From Leguminivora glycinivorella (Eukaryota; Arthropoda; Insecta; Lepidoptera; Tortricidae), in assembly GCF_023078275.1 (NCBI RefSeq), contig NC_062980.1, forward strand, positions 2,054,001 through 2,118,000: 64,000 nucleotides of DNA, written 5' to 3'. Of this stretch, positions 62,363 through 64,000 are shown piece by piece (the first letter of the stretch is position 1; the number at the start of each line of letters is the position of its first letter). The notes under the pieces were generated by a model that worked only from the letters and a program-made list of their open reading frames with translations, did not search any database and had not been told where the DNA came from. Made by a program: the position numbers and the translations under genes.

Positions 62363-64000
62363 TCTATATAATATAAAGCTACAACCCGACTGACATTTTT
62401 CAAAAAATAGGCAGAGGGGGTTTTTGCGGGTGGCAGTGTTTGGTGTGGTCGTATAGAGTTTGGTCCTGCGACCCCGGATAGATCAGACCGTCGGTCTACC
62501 GGTTCCGGGTAAAAAAATGTCGGACGGCCTGGCCAAACGGCTGGAGTTAGCCGGGGAGTGTTCGACCAAATGTCATAGAGGACCCTGGGCAGTTTTTGAC
62601 GCCGCCATTTTTTTTTCAAAATGGCCGACTTTTTTTTTGACGATTTTTCAAGTTTGTCGTAGAGAGCTCAAATTTTGGTCGTAGAATCTCCAAGCGGCCT
62701 TGATTCGAATGAAATAAAAAAAAATTGAAAAATGCTACAAATGTGGGAAAACTGGCCACTTTTATTTTGTATGGCAACTTTTAAACCGTAAGAGATAGCC
62801 GGGGGGTGCTCGACCAAATGTCATACAGGTCTCGGAGTAGAAAAAAGTTGCATTAAAAAAAATTCAAAATGGCCGACTTTTTTTTTTGAAAAATTTCAAA
62901 ATGGGCCTAGCGCGCTGAGATTTGGCACACGGGTGGAAGGTCGCCCCAAGATTTATATTCAAAAAGAAAATTTTGAAAAATTCAAAATGGCGGCCTTTGA
63001 TGGCCAATTGAAATTTGCATGGAGGTTTTTCTTTGAATTACCATAGCTCCGTAACGGTACAAAGAAGTGAAAAGTGCTCAAACAAATGTTATACAGTCAC
63101 CCGAGGTCCATCGAATGGCATTAAAAAAAAATCAAAATGGCCGACTTTTTTTTTTGAAAAATTTCAAAATGGTCCAAGCGCGCTGAAATTTTGCACACGG
63201 GTAGACAGCCACCCCAAGATTAGTATACAAAAAGAAAATTTTGAAAAATTCAAAATGGCGCCCTTTCAAGGCCAATTGAAATTTGTATGGAGGTCCTTTT
63301 TTTAAATCCCCATAGCTCCGTAACGGTAGGGAAAAGGTTAATAGTGCTTGAACTAATGTTGTACAGTTATCTGAGTTCCATCGAATGGCATTTACAAAAT
63401 TTCAAAATGGCCGACTTTGAAATTTTTTTTTTTTTTCGGTCCGAGCGCGTTCAAATTTGGCACGTGGTAAGAACGGGGGCCAAAAATAGAAATGAGAAAA
63501 AAAAAATTTGGAAAAGTCAAAAACGGTGGCGAGAGGGGACAAAGTCAAATTTCCCTACCAGTTTGTATGGAGGTTTTTTTTTTAAATCCCCATAGCTCCG
63601 TAACGGTAGGAAAAAGGTTAATAGTGCTTAAACTAATGTTGTACAGTTATCTGAGGTCCATCGAATGGCATTTACAAAATTTCAAAATGGCCGACTTTGA
63701 AATTTTTTTTTTATTTTCGGTCCGAGCGCGTTCAAATTTGGCACGTGGTAAGAGCGGGGGCCAAAAATAGAAATGAGAAAAAAAATTTTTGGAAAAGTCA
63801 AAAACGGCGGCGAGAGGGGACAAAGTCAAATTTCCCTACCAGCCTGAGGGAGCGTTCTACAGCCCGACGGTCATTGCTCCGGTCCAAGTTCCGAGCTGCG
63901 TACAGACAGTGCTCCCAAGCAAGAAAATATAAGTAAAAGTGTCTAAAAAGCGACGCGGCGGGCCGGAGGCCGCAGGCCGGAGGTCCAACTTCCCTACAAA
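62363..64000 (+). mobile_element. Helitron-like unit 2, runs off the window
   Basis: Starts with the same TCTATATAATATAAAGCTAC and follows unit 1 collinearly at an offset of 3650 bp (3647-3651 along the way), with few differences, to the last base of the window, which corresponds to about 60350 in unit 1. There is no host base between the CTAG of unit 1 and its TC. Confidence 0.9.

Noticed and set aside
1..64000. CRISPR array, operon, riboswitch or phage genes
   Set aside because: No direct-repeat/spacer arrays, no gene clusters with ribosome binding sites; all evidence points to an insect nuclear genome.

Overview
The window looks like moth or butterfly (Lepidoptera) nuclear DNA: AT-rich, without bacterial-type genes, and filled with repeat families I associate with lepidopteran genomes (Lep1-type Helitron ends with CTAG, tRNA-headed SINEs, TA- and 8-bp-target foldback elements). 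I found no recognisable host gene. Every coding stretch I can name belongs to a transposable element or its remains, so this reads as a transposon-rich intergenic or intronic block. Species and chromosome cannot be told from the sequence.

Layout. 1-8 kb: small foldback elements, a SINE head, and a complete mariner transposon (3994-5267) with an open transposase, lying inside an older foldback element. 8-15 kb: a nearly intact Ty3/gypsy-type LTR retrotransposon on the minus strand (LTRs 8036-8376 and 14674-15009, one 1646-codon gag-pol ORF), inserted in a dispersed repeat that resumes at 15010. 15-37 kb: noncoding repeats, many with readable target-site duplications, and 3' fragments of several LINEs. 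37-42 kb: a 1.15 kb foldback element with a LINE fragment in it, then a 5'-truncated LINE (38661-41650) broken by one frameshift. 42-56 kb: degenerate repeats, a SINE with a 16-bp target duplication, LINE 3' ends and a piggyBac-like transposase remnant with a TTAA-flanked end. 56-58.7 kb: three repeats nested or abutted, including two 172-bp arms in inverted orientation. 58.7-64 kb: two Helitron-like units joined head to tail (58713-62362, and 62363 to the window end), the first with a 442-bp internal tandem array that carries 137-bp palindromes.

The parts do not form a pathway; what links them is nesting order and the marks of each mobilisation mechanism. The strongest leads are the tandem Helitron junction at 62362/62363, the apparently young gypsy element with four conserved hairpins downstream of its ORF and an Arg/Ser-rich Gag N-terminus, and several recent large inverted duplications. 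All family names come from reading the sequence, without any database search.
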